Positions 45,168-53,648 are shown, numbered from the stretch's first letter. The stretch: 64,000 bases of DNA from Actinomycetospora succinea (GCF_004363095.1 NZ_SNYO01000002.1:434001-498000); one strand, 5' to 3'. Program-made: numbers and translations. Notes: a model not told the origin generated them from the sequence alone.

Positions 45168-46079
45168 ATGGACGAGCTCGACGCCTACTCCCGCACCGTG
45201 AGCACGGTCGCGGCCGCCGTGGGCCCGTCGGTCGCCGCGGTGCGCGCCGGCCGGGGCAGCGGGTCGGCGGTGGTCGTCGACGACGGTGTCCTGGTCACCA
45301 ACGCCCACGTCGTCGCCGGCAACCGCGACGGCGAGGTCGCCTACGCCGACGGCACGGAGGGGCGGGTCACGGTGCGCGGCACCGACCCGCTCTCCGACCT
45401 CGCGGTCCTGACGACCCGCGACCCCACGCCGCCGCCGCTGCCCCTCGGCGACGCCGGCGAGCTGGTGGTCGGGCAGCTCGTGGTGGCGGTCGGCAACCCG
45501 CTGGGGCTCGCCGGGTCGGTCACGGCCGGCGTCGTCAGCGGGCTCGGCCGCGCCCTGCCCGTGCGCAGCGGCCGGGCGAGCCGGGTGGTCGAGGACGTCA
45601 TCCAGACCGACGCCGCGCTCAACCCCGGCAACTCCGGCGGCGCGCTCGCCGACGCGTCCGGGCGGGTGGTCGGCATCAACACCGCGGTCGCCGGGGTCGG
45701 GCTGGGCCTGGCCGTCCCGGTCACGGACACCACCCGGCGCATCCTCGAGGCCCTGCGCGCCGACGGCCGGGTCCGCCGCGGGTATCTCGGGCTCGTCGGG
45801 GCGCCCGCGCCCCTGCCCGCCGACGTCGCCGCCCGGCTGGGACGCCCGAAGGGCCTGCGCGTGGCCGAGGTCGTGCCCGGCAGCCCCGCCGCGCGCGCCG
45901 GACTGCACGCCGGCGACCTCGTCGTGTCCGCCGACCGCGAGCCGGTCAGCGACGCCCAGGGCCTGCAGCGCCGCCTGTTCGCGCCGTCCGTCGGGCGCAC
46001 GATGCCGGTGACGGTGCTGCGCGGCGAGGCGATGGTCGACGTCATCGCCGTGCCCGCGGAGCTCACCGAGAGCACGTGA
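45168..46079 (+). CDS. HtrA/DegP-like S1C serine protease with PDZ domain
   Basis: A 303-residue trypsin-like protease. The catalytic residues are His47 (VTNAHVV), Asp77 (PLSDLAVL) and Ser156 (NPGNSGGAL). A C-terminal PDZ domain follows (LGLVGAPAPLP ... KGLRVAEVVPGSPAARAGLHAGDLVVSADREPV). There is no signal peptide or membrane helix, so the enzyme appears cytoplasmic, unlike most HtrA proteins. It lies 61 nt after def in the same direction and may share its transcript. Confidence 0.9.
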   Translation: MDELDAYSRTVSTVAAAVGPSVAAVRAGRGSGSAVVVDDGVLVTNAHVVAGNRDGEVAYADGTEGRVTVRGTDPLSDLAVLTTRDPTPPPLPLGDAGELVVGQLVVAVGNPLGLAGSVTAGVVSGLGRALPVRSGRASRVVEDVIQTDAALNPGNSGGALADASGRVVGINTAVAGVGLGLAVPVTDTTRRILEALRADGRVRRGYLGLVGAPAPLPADVAARLGRPKGLRVAEVVPGSPAARAGLHAGDLVVSADREPVSDAQGLQRRLFAPSVGRTMPVTVLRGEAMVDVIAVPAELTEST

Positions 46080-46158
46080 CCGGAGTCCGTCCGCCGACGG
46101 GCGGCTGACCCACCCGGGTGACCCTGCCGCCGCCGGAGGAGCGATCTACCCTCGGCCG

Positions 46159-49100
46159 GTGGGGGTAGAGATCGGGGTGCTCGGCCCGCTGCGCGCCACG
46201 GTCGACGGCGCGCCCGTCGAGCTGGGCGGACCGGCCCGCCGCGCCGTGCTCGCCCGGCTGGCCGTCGCGGGCGGGGAGGTCGTCACCGCCGACCGCCTCG
46301 TCGACGACCTGGCCGGCGGGCGTCCGGGACCCAACGCGCTCGCGTCGCTGCAGGTGCACGTGTCGCACCTGCGCCGGGCCCTGGAGCCGGGGCGGGCGCC
46401 GCGGACGCCGCCGCAGGTCCTCGTCACCGCCGCCCCCGGCTACGCGCTGCGCCTGCCCGACCCGGACGGCCTCGACGCGGCGCGCCTGACCCGCCTCGTC
46501 GACGCCGCCCGCACCGCGGAGCCCGAGCGCGCCGCCGTCCTCCTGCGCGAGGCCCTCGCGGTGCGCCGCGGCCCGGCCTACGCCGAGTTCGCCGACGAGC
46601 CCTGGGTGCGCCCCGAGGCCGCCCGGCTCGACGAGCTGGTCCGCACCGCCCGTGAGCGCCTCGCGGCCGCCGAGCTCGCGCTGGGCCGGCACGGCGACGT
46701 CGTCCCGCTGCTCGAGGGCCACGTCCACGACCACCCGCTGCGCGAGGAGGGCGTGCGCCTGCTCGCCACCGCCCTGCACCGCGGCGGGCGTGCCCCCGAG
46801 GCCCTCGAGCTGCTGCGCCGCACCCGCGGGCACCTGCGTGACGAGCTCGGCCTCGACCCCGGCCCGGCGCTCGTCCGCCTCGAGACCGCGATCCTGACGC
46901 CCGAGGCCCCCGCCCCGGCGGCGGCGCGACCGCTGGGCCGCGACGCCGAGCTCGCCCGCTGCGACGCGGCCGCGACACGCGTCGCGGCGGGCGCGGTGGA
47001 GCTGGTGCTCGTCGCCGGCGAGGCCGGGTCGGGCAAGACGACGCTGGTCGACGCCGTCGCCGAGAACCGGGCCCGGGCGGGCTGGACGGTCGCGCGCGGG
47101 CGCTGCCCCGAGGTCGACGGCGCGCCGCCGGCCTGGCCGTGGACCGAGGTGCTGCGCGACCTGGGCGTCACCGAGGCCGACACCGAGAGCCCGTTCGCCC
47201 GCGGCCGGGCCGTCCTCGACGCGCTGGGCGACCGCGCGCCCGTCCTCGTCACCCTCGACGACCTGCACCGCGCCGACGACGAGACCCTGCGCCTGCTGCG
47301 CATGGTCGCGACGGGCGCGGGCGCCGGGCTGCTCGTCGTCGGCACCCACCGCAGCGAGGAGGACACCGCCGCCCTGCACGCGACGTGGGCCGCGCTCGCG
47401 ACCGTCGTGACCGACCGCCTGGCGCTCGGCGGGCTCGCCGCCGACGCCGTCGGGACCCTGCTCGCGCGGCACGGGCTGCGCACCGACGCCGCCACCGCGG
47501 CCGCCGTCGCCGACCGCACCGGCGGCAACCCGCTGTTCGTCCGCGAGGTCGCCCGCCTGGCCGCGACGACCGGCGAGGACGGGCTGCCCGCCGGGGTCCG
47601 CGACGTCCTGCGCCGGCGCCTGCGCGAGCTGCCCGGGCGCTCGCGGGCCGCCCTGGCGCACGTGGCGCTGCTCGGGCGCTCCGCGGACGTCGACCTCGTG
47701 CTCGCCGTGGAGGCGGCCGTCGCGGGCCGCACGGTCGGCGAGGTCGAGGAGGAGGTGCTCGACGGGCTCGAGGCGGCCGTCGAGGCCGGCGTGATCGGCG
47801 AGGACGACGGGGCGCGCGCGGTGCGTTTCGTCCACGACCTCTGGCGCGAGGTCGTCGCCGACGAGGTCCCGCGCCTGCGCCGGGCGCGGCGGCACGCGCG
47901 GATCCTCGACGTCCTGGAAGCCGGCGTGGCCGGGCCCGCGCCCCCCGCTGCCCTCGCCCACCACGCCCTCGCCGCCGGCGACCGCGTCGCCCCGGAGCGG
48001 ATGCTCGCCCACGTCGCGCGGGCCGCCGACGCCGCGATGGCGCGCGGGGCGTTCCGGTCGGCGGTCGCCCTGTGCCGGGGGGCGCTGGCCCTGGCACCCG
48101 ACGGGCCGGCGGTGGTGCCGCTCCGCTGCGCCCTCGTCGCCGCGCTCGCCGCCTCGGGGGCGGGCGAGCACGCCCACACCGAGCGCGGTCTGGCCGTCGA
48201 GGCCGCGCGCGCGACCGGCGACCCCGAGCTCCTCGCCCGGGCCCTGACCAGCCTCGACGCGCCGATGCCGTGGCCGGTGCGCGGGACGGGCGGGCGGATG
48301 GCGCCGCTGTTCGCCGAGCTGCTGGCGGACCGCCCCGACGACGAGATGCGCACCCGGCTGCTCCTCGCGTACGCCCGCGAGGTCGAGTTCCTCGAGCCCG
48401 CCCGCGCCGCGGCGCTCGCCGACGAGGCCCTGACCCGGGCGCGGGCGTCGGGCCCCACCCGGCTGCTGTGCACCGCGCTCAACACCGTCTTCCTCGTCAA
48501 CTCGCAGCCGGAGCGGTGGACGCAGATCGAGCCGGTCGGGCGCGAGATGCTCGCGGCCGCGCAGGTCGGCGGGCACGCCGATCATCGCGCCGAGGCCCAC
48601 CACGTGCTCTTCTGCGCCGCGGTGGTCCGCGACGACCTGGCCGCCGCCCGCCACCACGCCGACGCCGCCCTCGCCGCCGCGACCGACGGGCAGCTCGAGA
48701 TGACGCTGGCCTTCGTCGGCCTGCACGACGCGATGCTCGCGCTCACCGGCGGCCGCGACGACCTCGCCGAACGGACCTACGCCGAGGAGGGCGGGCGCCT
48801 CGCCGCCGCCGGGGTGCCGCACGCCGCCGTGCTCGTCGAGGTCGCGCGGTTCACGCTCGCCCTGGCCCGCGGCGACACCGCGCCGACCCTGCCCGCGCTG
48901 CAGCGGATCGACGGCGCCTTCCCCCGCTACGTGCACGACCTGCTCGCGCTCGCGCTGCTCGACGCCGGCCGCGAGGACGAGGCGCGGTCGCTGTGGGCGC
49001 AGGGCCTGCCGGTGCCGCGGGACTGGAGCTGGGGCGGCCTGCTCACCGTGCAGGGCCTGGTCGCGGCGCGTCTCGGCGACCGGGAGCGTGCGGCGCCCGC

Positions 49101-49332
49101 GTACGCCGCGCTCGAGCCGTTCGCGGGCCGGTGGGGCCTGTCGGTCACCGGCATCCTCGCGTTCGCGCCCATCGACCTCGTGCTCGCGCGCCTCGCGCGG
49201 GTGCTCGGCCACGGCGACGACGCCGTCGCGGCGCACCTGGAGCGGGCGCTGACCGTCGTCGGGGACGCCGGGCCGTGGCGGGACCGGGTCGTGGCCGACC
49301 GCGAGTTGCTGCCCCTCGACGCGCGCGGTTAG
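46159..49332 (+). CDS. SARP/AfsR-type regulator with BTAD and ATPase domains
   Basis: A 1057-residue regulator. The N-terminal winged-helix DNA-binding domain (VLGPLRATVDGAPVELGGPARRAVLARLAVAGGEVVTADRLVDDL) is followed by a bacterial transcriptional activation domain (about residues 95-240, GDVVPLLEGHVHDHPLREEGVRLLATAL). An ATPase module has GEAGSGKTT and VLVTLDDLHRADDETLRLL, then TPR-like repeats run to the end. Members activate secondary metabolism or local genes through direct repeats. The GTG start lies 19 nt before TPP riboswitch-independent sequence and has no obvious partner cluster here. Target genes are unknown. Confidence 0.9.
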   Translation: MGVEIGVLGPLRATVDGAPVELGGPARRAVLARLAVAGGEVVTADRLVDDLAGGRPGPNALASLQVHVSHLRRALEPGRAPRTPPQVLVTAAPGYALRLPDPDGLDAARLTRLVDAARTAEPERAAVLLREALAVRRGPAYAEFADEPWVRPEAARLDELVRTARERLAAAELALGRHGDVVPLLEGHVHDHPLREEGVRLLATALHRGGRAPEALELLRRTRGHLRDELGLDPGPALVRLETAILTPEAPAPAAARPLGRDAELARCDAAATRVAAGAVELVLVAGEAGSGKTTLVDAVAENRARAGWTVARGRCPEVDGAPPAWPWTEVLRDLGVTEADTESPFARGRAVLDALGDRAPVLVTLDDLHRADDETLRLLRMVATGAGAGLLVVGTHRSEEDTAALHATWAALATVVTDRLALGGLAADAVGTLLARHGLRTDAATAAAVADRTGGNPLFVREVARLAATTGEDGLPAGVRDVLRRRLRELPGRSRAALAHVALLGRSADVDLVLAVEAAVAGRTVGEVEEEVLDGLEAAVEAGVIGEDDGARAVRFVHDLWREVVADEVPRLRRARRHARILDVLEAGVAGPAPPAALAHHALAAGDRVAPERMLAHVARAADAAMARGAFRSAVALCRGALALAPDGPAVVPLRCALVAALAASGAGEHAHTERGLAVEAARATGDPELLARALTSLDAPMPWPVRGTGGRMAPLFAELLADRPDDEMRTRLLLAYAREVEFLEPARAAALADEALTRARASGPTRLLCTALNTVFLVNSQPERWTQIEPVGREMLAAAQVGGHADHRAEAHHVLFCAAVVRDDLAAARHHADAALAAATDGQLEMTLAFVGLHDAMLALTGGRDDLAERTYAEEGGRLAAAGVPHAAVLVEVARFTLALARGDTAPTLPALQRIDGAFPRYVHDLLALALLDAGREDEARSLWAQGLPVPRDWSWGGLLTVQGLVAARLGDRERAAPAYAALEPFAGRWGLSVTGILAFAPIDLVLARLARVLGHGDDAVAAHLERALTVVGDAGPWRDRVVADRELLPLDARG

Positions 49333-49350
49333 GTTCCGCGCCGATCGATC

Positions 49351-49428
49351 GCGCGGGAGCCCCGGACGGGGCTGAGAGGGCAGGGAGCTGCCGACCGCTG
49401 GACCGGCCGGGTCATGCCGGCCTGGGAG
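49351..49428 (+). ncRNA. TPP riboswitch (THI element) upstream of thiD
   Basis: The conserved GGGGCTGAGAGGGC (helix 2/3 side) and CTGCCGACCGCTGGACC are followed by CGGGTCATGCCGG, then GGGAGGA, which also acts as the thiD Shine-Dalgarno. Sequestering it would block translation when TPP is bound. The segment after GGACC lacks a clear CTGATC found in the consensus and in the second copy at 57819-57906. Confidence 0.88.
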
Positions 49429-49436
49429 GAACGCCC

Positions 49437-50270
49437 GTGGACGCCCCCACCCCGCCCGTCGCCCTCGCGATCGCCGGTACCGACTCCGGCGGCGGCGCCG
49501 GGCTCACCGCCGACGTCCGGGCCTTCACCGCCTGCGGGGTGCACGGGGCGGTCGCGGTCGCCGCGGTCACCGTGCAGAACTCCGTCGGCGTCGAGGGCTT
49601 CCACGCGATCCCGCCCGACGTCGTCGCCGCGCAGATCCGCGCGGTCGCCGGCGACATGGGCGTCGACGCCGCCAAGACCGGCATGCTCGCCTCGACCGAG
49701 ATCATCGCCGCGGTGGTGGAGGCCGGCGACGAGGTCGGGATCGGGACGCGCATCCCGTTCGTCGTCGACCCCGTCGCGGCGTCGATGCACGGGCATCCCC
49801 TGCTGGCGCCGGACGCGCTGGACGCCGTGCGCACCCTGCTGATCCCGCGCGCCACGCTCGTCACGCCGAACCTCGACGAGGTGCGCCTGCTGGTCGGGGT
49901 CGACGTCGTCGACGACGACACGGCGCGCGCGGCGGCCCGCGCGCTGCTCGACCTCGGGGCCGGCGCGGCGCTGGTCAAGGGCGGGCACCTGGTGGGGTCG
50001 CCCGAGGTCACGGACCTGCTCGTGACCGCCGACGGCGCCGAGCACCGGTTCACCTCGCCGCGGCGGGAGACCGAGCACAGCCACGGCGGCGGGGACTCGC
50101 TGGCGTCGTCGATCACGGCCGGCCTGGCGCGCGGGATGGCGCTGGTCGACGCGGTGGCGCTCGGCAAGGCCTACATCACCCGCGCCGTCGACCACGCCTA
50201 CCCGCTCGGCGCCGGCCACGGCCCGGTGTCGTCGCTGTGGTCGGTGGCGCGATGGGCTCCGCCCACGTGA
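49437..50270 (+). CDS. thiD: hydroxymethylpyrimidine (phosphate) kinase ThiD, first paralog
   Basis: A 277-residue ribokinase-fold kinase that phosphorylates HMP and HMP-P for thiamine synthesis. Seen are ALAIAGTDSGGGAGLTADVRAFTACGVHG, VTVQNSVGVEGFH, DAAKTGMLAS, PFVVDPVAASMHG, LVTPNLDEVRLLVG, LVKGGH and HSHGGGDSLASSITAGLARG. Where Salmonella ThiD has a catalytic Cys (HGTGC), this one has Asp (GGGD). It is led by a TPP riboswitch and uses a GTG start 8 nt after GGGAGGA. Its stop lies inside a palindromic element. Confidence 0.88.
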   Translation: MDAPTPPVALAIAGTDSGGGAGLTADVRAFTACGVHGAVAVAAVTVQNSVGVEGFHAIPPDVVAAQIRAVAGDMGVDAAKTGMLASTEIIAAVVEAGDEVGIGTRIPFVVDPVAASMHGHPLLAPDALDAVRTLLIPRATLVTPNLDEVRLLVGVDVVDDDTARAAARALLDLGAGAALVKGGHLVGSPEVTDLLVTADGAEHRFTSPRRETEHSHGGGDSLASSITAGLARGMALVDAVALGKAYITRAVDHAYPLGAGHGPVSSLWSVARWAPPT

Positions 50271-50322
50271 GTGATATGGGTCGTCCTGGCAACCCGAACC
50301 ACTCACGAGGGCGGAGCCCATC
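50251..50322. repeat. palindromic GTGAGTG element between the thiD paralogs
   Basis: Nested arms: GATGGGCTCCGCCC (50251-50264) with GGGCGGAGCCCATC (50309-50322), GTGAGTG (50267-50273) with CACTCAC (50300-50306), and GGGT/ACCC inside. The first thiD stop (50268-50270) is within it, and the second thiD ATG follows 2 nt after it. It can form a long hairpin that could attenuate the second gene. Its core recurs at 51143-51208. Confidence 0.8.
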
Positions 50323-50323
50323 C

Positions 50324-51163
50324 ATGGCCGAGACCCCACCGCGCGCGCTGACGATCGCCGGTTCCGACTCGGGCGGCGCCGCCGGGCTCGAGGCCGACCT
50401 GCGGGCCATGACCGCGTGCGGGGTGCACGGCTGCGTCGCGGTCACCGCGGTCACCGTGCAGAACTCGCTCGGCGTCTCCGGGGTGCACCTCGTGCCGGCG
50501 GACACCGTCGCGGCGCAGGTCCGGGCCGTCGTCACCGACATCGGGGTGGGCGCGGCGAAGACCGGGATGCTCGCCTCGCGGGAGATCATCGACGCGGTCG
50601 CCGACGTCGTCGACGAGGTCGGGATCGGGCGGGACGAGGACCGCGTGCCGTTCGTCGTCGACCCCGTCGCGGCGTCCATGGCCGGCGAGCCGCTGCTCGC
50701 CGAGGACGCGATGGAGGCGATCCGCAGCCGGCTCTTCCCGCGCGCGGCGCTCGCGACGCCGAACCTCGACGAGGTGCGCCTGCTCGTCGGGGTCACCGTC
50801 ACCGACACCGCCTCGGCCCGCGAGGCCGCGGAGGCCCTGTACGCGCTCGGGCCGCGGTACGTGCTGGTCAAGGGCGGGCACCTGCGCGGGTCGCCCGAGG
50901 TGATCGACCTGCTCTTCGACGGCGAGCAGACCTGGGAGTTCGCCGGCCCCCGCATCGACACCCCGCACGTCCACGGCGCCGGCGACGCCCTGGCCAGCGC
51001 GGTCTGCGCCGGGCTGGCCCGGGGCGCCGCCATGCCCGACGCCGTCGCGGCCGCCGAGCGCTACATCCGCCGCGCCGTCGCCGAGTCCTACCCCCTCGGC
51101 GCCGGCGTCGGCCCGGTCTCCCCGCTGTGGGCGATCGACGATGCGCTGCGCGCACGTGAGTGA
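50324..51163 (+). CDS. ThiD-like kinase, second paralog
   Basis: A 279-residue kinase closely similar to its upstream neighbour: ALTIAGSDSGGAAGLEADLRAMTACGVHG, VTVQNSLGVSGVH, AAKTGMLAS, PFVVDPVAASMAG, LATPNLDEVRLLVG, LVKGGHLRGSPEVIDLL and HVHGAGDALASAVCAGLARG. The tandem pair looks like a local duplication. The GAGD at the catalytic site is typical of pyridoxal and sugar kinases, so it may phosphorylate HMP, pyridoxal or both. The ATG at 50324 gives the best alignment with the first copy. It is flanked on both sides by related palindromes. Confidence 0.85.
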   Translation: MAETPPRALTIAGSDSGGAAGLEADLRAMTACGVHGCVAVTAVTVQNSLGVSGVHLVPADTVAAQVRAVVTDIGVGAAKTGMLASREIIDAVADVVDEVGIGRDEDRVPFVVDPVAASMAGEPLLAEDAMEAIRSRLFPRAALATPNLDEVRLLVGVTVTDTASAREAAEALYALGPRYVLVKGGHLRGSPEVIDLLFDGEQTWEFAGPRIDTPHVHGAGDALASAVCAGLARGAAMPDAVAAAERYIRRAVAESYPLGAGVGPVSPLWAIDDALRARE

Positions 51164-51208
51164 TCCGGGTCGTCAGGGCGACCCATAACACTCACGTGCG
51201 CGGAGCGC
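51143..51208. repeat. palindromic GTGAGTG element after the second thiD
   Basis: CGCACGTGAGTG (51151-51162) pairs perfectly with CACTCACGTGCG (51189-51200). GGGTCG (51167-51172) pairs with CGACCC (51179-51184). GCGCTGCG and CGGAGCGC extend the stem with one mismatch. The stop of the second thiD gene (51161-51163) and the last codons of the convergent hemerythrin gene lie in it. It likely terminates both genes. Confidence 0.8.
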
Positions 51209-51869
51209 CTCCGAACACCAGCTTCTCCGCACGACGCAGACGCCAGCGGGTGATCGGCAGCAGGACCATGAGCACCGGGCCGGCCATGCGGCGCAGGTCG
51301 GCCATCTCGTCGGGGCTCGCGGCGTCGGCGACGCGGGGCAGCGCGAAGCCCATGTCGCCGCCACGGTCGCGCACGGCGGCCTCGACGGCGTGCCACTCGT
51401 GCTGCGGGACGTGCGCCAGGATGATCGGGAAGACCTCGCGCTCCTCCTCGTCGATGTGCTCGGTGAGCAGGTCGGCCAGCGCGCCGAGGTGACGGGCCAG
51501 GGCCCGCCCGACCGACGGGTCGGCGGGCGCCTGCGCGAGCTCGTCGGCCGCGGCGCGCACCTGCGCGAGCAGCGGGTCGAGGGCGGCGTGGTCGTCGGTC
51601 AGGGCGGCGAGGTCGACGCGGTCGCCGGCACGCGCCTCGAGCACCGGCCAGAGAACGTCGTCCTCGGCCTCGTGGTGGTGATGGATCTCGTCGGCGAGGC
51701 GCCCGACCCAGCGCGCGATCGCCGCGGCGCGGGTCCGGTCCACGCGCTCCGCGCCGGCGACGATGCGCGTCGCCAGGTCGGCGAGACGGCGGCTGTCGCG
51801 GCACATCGCGCGGTGGCCGAGGGTGATGCCGAGCAGGTCGTCGCGGCGGGTCGGGGTCGCGGTGGTCAT
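51192..51869 (-). CDS. hemerythrin-like domain protein
   Basis: A 225-residue protein with a four-helix HHE hemerythrin domain in its first 150 residues. Candidate ligands are in RLADEIHHHHEAEDDVLWPVL, LTDDHAALDPLL and LLTEHIDEEEREVFPIIL (H followed four residues later by E). The C-terminal 75 residues end in LMVLLPITRWRLRRAEKLVFGG, shared with its paralog upstream. Such proteins bind a di-iron centre and sense or carry oxygen or NO. The start ATG is at 51869. It is soluble. Confidence 0.87.
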   Translation of the reverse strand: MTTATPTRRDDLLGITLGHRAMCRDSRRLADLATRIVAGAERVDRTRAAAIARWVGRLADEIHHHHEAEDDVLWPVLEARAGDRVDLAALTDDHAALDPLLAQVRAAADELAQAPADPSVGRALARHLGALADLLTEHIDEEEREVFPIILAHVPQHEWHAVEAAVRDRGGDMGFALPRVADAASPDEMADLRRMAGPVLMVLLPITRWRLRRAEKLVFGGAPRT

Positions 51870-51948
51870 GGCGGTTGCTCCTCCTCGGGGCGGCGCCGAC
51901 CCTCGTGATCGGCGCGGCGGGAGCATCGGACGGGGCACTTGCGAACGA

Positions 51949-52662
51949 CTAGTCACCGAAGACGAGCCGCTCGCGCCGGCGCAGGGAGCGCCGGGCCAGC
52001 ACGCCCGCGAGCCCGCGGCCACCGAGGGCGGCGTGGACCGCGGCGAGGTCGTCGGACGAGGCCGTCGCGTGGGCGCGGGCCGCGGTGAACGCCGGGTCGG
52101 GCGCGCCGGCGTGCAGGGCGCCGGCGGCACGGAGCCAGTCCGCGCGCGGCATCCCGCGCAGCACGGCGCCCAGCTCGCGCTCGGCGTCGCGGCGGTGCTC
52201 GTCGAGCAGGTCGGCGAGCTCACCGAGGAGTCGGGCCAGGCGCCGGATGCGGGCGAAGTCCTCGGCGCTGGCGACCGCGATCGGGCGCACCGCCACGGCC
52301 CCGACCAGCCCGCGGGTGGCGCGCCGGACCTCGCCGAGCAGGCCGCGCAGGGCGACGTGGTCGTCGCGCAGCCCCGACAGGTCGAGGGTGCGCCCGGCGT
52401 GCTGGGTGAGCACCGGCCAGAGCACGGCCTCCTCGCCGTCGTGCCGGTGGCGGATCGCCTCGCAGACGTGCTCGACCCAGTCGCCGACGGCCAGCGCGCG
52501 CCGTTCCCCGAGCGCCACCGTGCCCGCGGCGATGCCGTCGGCGAGGCGCGCGAGGCGGCGCACGTCGGCGAGCAGCGCGCGGTCGGTGACGCGCAGCGGG
52601 GCGAGGTCGCGGTCGGTCGGGGACACGGGGTCGGCGGCGGTCTCGGGCGGGGCGATGGTCAC
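51949..52662 (-). CDS. hemerythrin-like paralog with altered metal site
   Basis: A 237-residue paralog of the downstream protein: EAIRHRHDGEEAVLWPVLTQHAG, LRDDHVALRGLLGEV, LLDEHRRDAERELGAVL and a C-terminal RSLRRRERLVFGD. The last ligand helix has H-R-R-D-A where the paralog has H-I-D-E-E, so one bridging carboxylate is Ala. Metal binding may be weakened or different. GTG at 52662 follows AGGAG by 6 nt. It lies 79 nt upstream of the paralog, so the two are probably co-transcribed. Confidence 0.82.
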   Translation of the reverse strand: MTIAPPETAADPVSPTDRDLAPLRVTDRALLADVRRLARLADGIAAGTVALGERRALAVGDWVEHVCEAIRHRHDGEEAVLWPVLTQHAGRTLDLSGLRDDHVALRGLLGEVRRATRGLVGAVAVRPIAVASAEDFARIRRLARLLGELADLLDEHRRDAERELGAVLRGMPRADWLRAAGALHAGAPDPAFTAARAHATASSDDLAAVHAALGGRGLAGVLARRSLRRRERLVFGD

Positions 52663-52790
52663 GCCGGGCTCCTGGGGATCACGTGCTGCTCGTCGGATGC
52701 CGCCAGCGTGGTCGCACCGCTTGTCGTCGACTTGTCGCGCGCTTACCGCCCCACGTGTTCGCCCCCTCGCCCAGGGGGCACAGTCTCGGC

Positions 52791-53606
52791 GTGCCTGTTG
52801 ACGCCCCCGTCCTGCGCCCGACACGGGCCGGCTGGCCGGTCTACGCCGAGCGCCCCCGCCGGCGCACCCGCCAGTTCGTCGCCGACGTCGCGGTGCTCGC
52901 CTGGGTGGCGGTCGTCGCGTCGCTCGCGGTGCTGCTCCACGACGCGGTGCTCACCCTGCAGGGCCCCGGCCGCCAGATCGGCGCGGCGGGTACCCAGGTG
53001 CGCGACACGTTCTCCGGCGCCGCCGACACCGCGTCCGGCGTCCCGTTCATCGGCGAGGACCTGGCCCGCGCCCTGTCCGGGGGCGCCCGGGCCGGGGAGG
53101 ACATCGTCGCGGCGGGCGACCAGCAGATCGCCGCGGTCCAGGCGCTCGCCACGGGCACGGCGTGGACGGTCGCCCTGCTCGCGATCGTGCCCGTGGTCGC
53201 CGCCTGGCTCTGGTTCCGGGTGCGCTGGATGATCGCGGCGCGGGCGGTCCTCGCCCTGCGCGACGGCCTGTCGGGCGGGGTGGGCGACGCCGACCTGCTG
53301 GCCCTGCGCGCCCTGGTCCACGCCACGCCGCGCCGGCTCGCGCGGGTGCCGGACGCCGCGATCGGGTGGCGGCGCGGCGACCCGCACGTGCTCTCCCGGC
53401 TCGCCGCGCTGGAGCTCGCCCGGCTCGGGTTGCGGGCCCCGACCCTCGTGCGCGCACCGGGCGGAGGCGTACCGTCCGGGGCGTTATCGGACGAACCGGA
53501 CGATGCCGCCGAAGCCACCCCCGGGCGACTCTCCAGGGTCGACCCCGACGAACGGTGGGGTGACACACCCCCGTCACCGGGTCCATCGGGCACTCAGACG
53601 TCCTAG
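52791..53606 (+). CDS. two-helix membrane protein of unknown function
   Basis: A 271-residue protein. It has a basic N-terminus (YAERPRRRTRQF), helix 1 VADVAVLAWVAVVASLAVLLHDAVL, an outer segment of about 75 residues (VRDTFSGAADTASGVPFIGEDLARALSGGARAGEDIVAAGDQQIAA), and helix 2 ATGTAWTVALLAIVPVVAAWLWFRVR. A cytoplasmic C-terminal region follows, ending in a disordered acidic tail. I know the type from actinobacterial genomes but no function. It starts with GTG at 52791 and lies upstream of the P450 gene. Confidence 0.8.
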   Translation: MPVDAPVLRPTRAGWPVYAERPRRRTRQFVADVAVLAWVAVVASLAVLLHDAVLTLQGPGRQIGAAGTQVRDTFSGAADTASGVPFIGEDLARALSGGARAGEDIVAAGDQQIAAVQALATGTAWTVALLAIVPVVAAWLWFRVRWMIAARAVLALRDGLSGGVGDADLLALRALVHATPRRLARVPDAAIGWRRGDPHVLSRLAALELARLGLRAPTLVRAPGGGVPSGALSDEPDDAAEATPGRLSRVDPDERWGDTPPSPGPSGTQTS

Positions 53607-53648
53607 CCTCGGCCCCCGAGCGGCGGCGTCCGGTGCGGGGAGGGCAGA

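Noticed and set aside
46063..49236. 1057-codon minus-strand open frame antisense to the SARP gene
   Set aside because: Composition is only Arg/Gly/Val/Glu repeats with no domain, while the plus strand has BTAD and ATPase motifs.
46159..49332. SARP protein as the regulator of the TGGGCA boxes
   Set aside because: SARPs do use 11/22-nt direct repeats, but this gene is 22 kb or more away, whereas an LAL gene and an LAL relic are directly linked to the boxed promoters. Kept only as an alternative.
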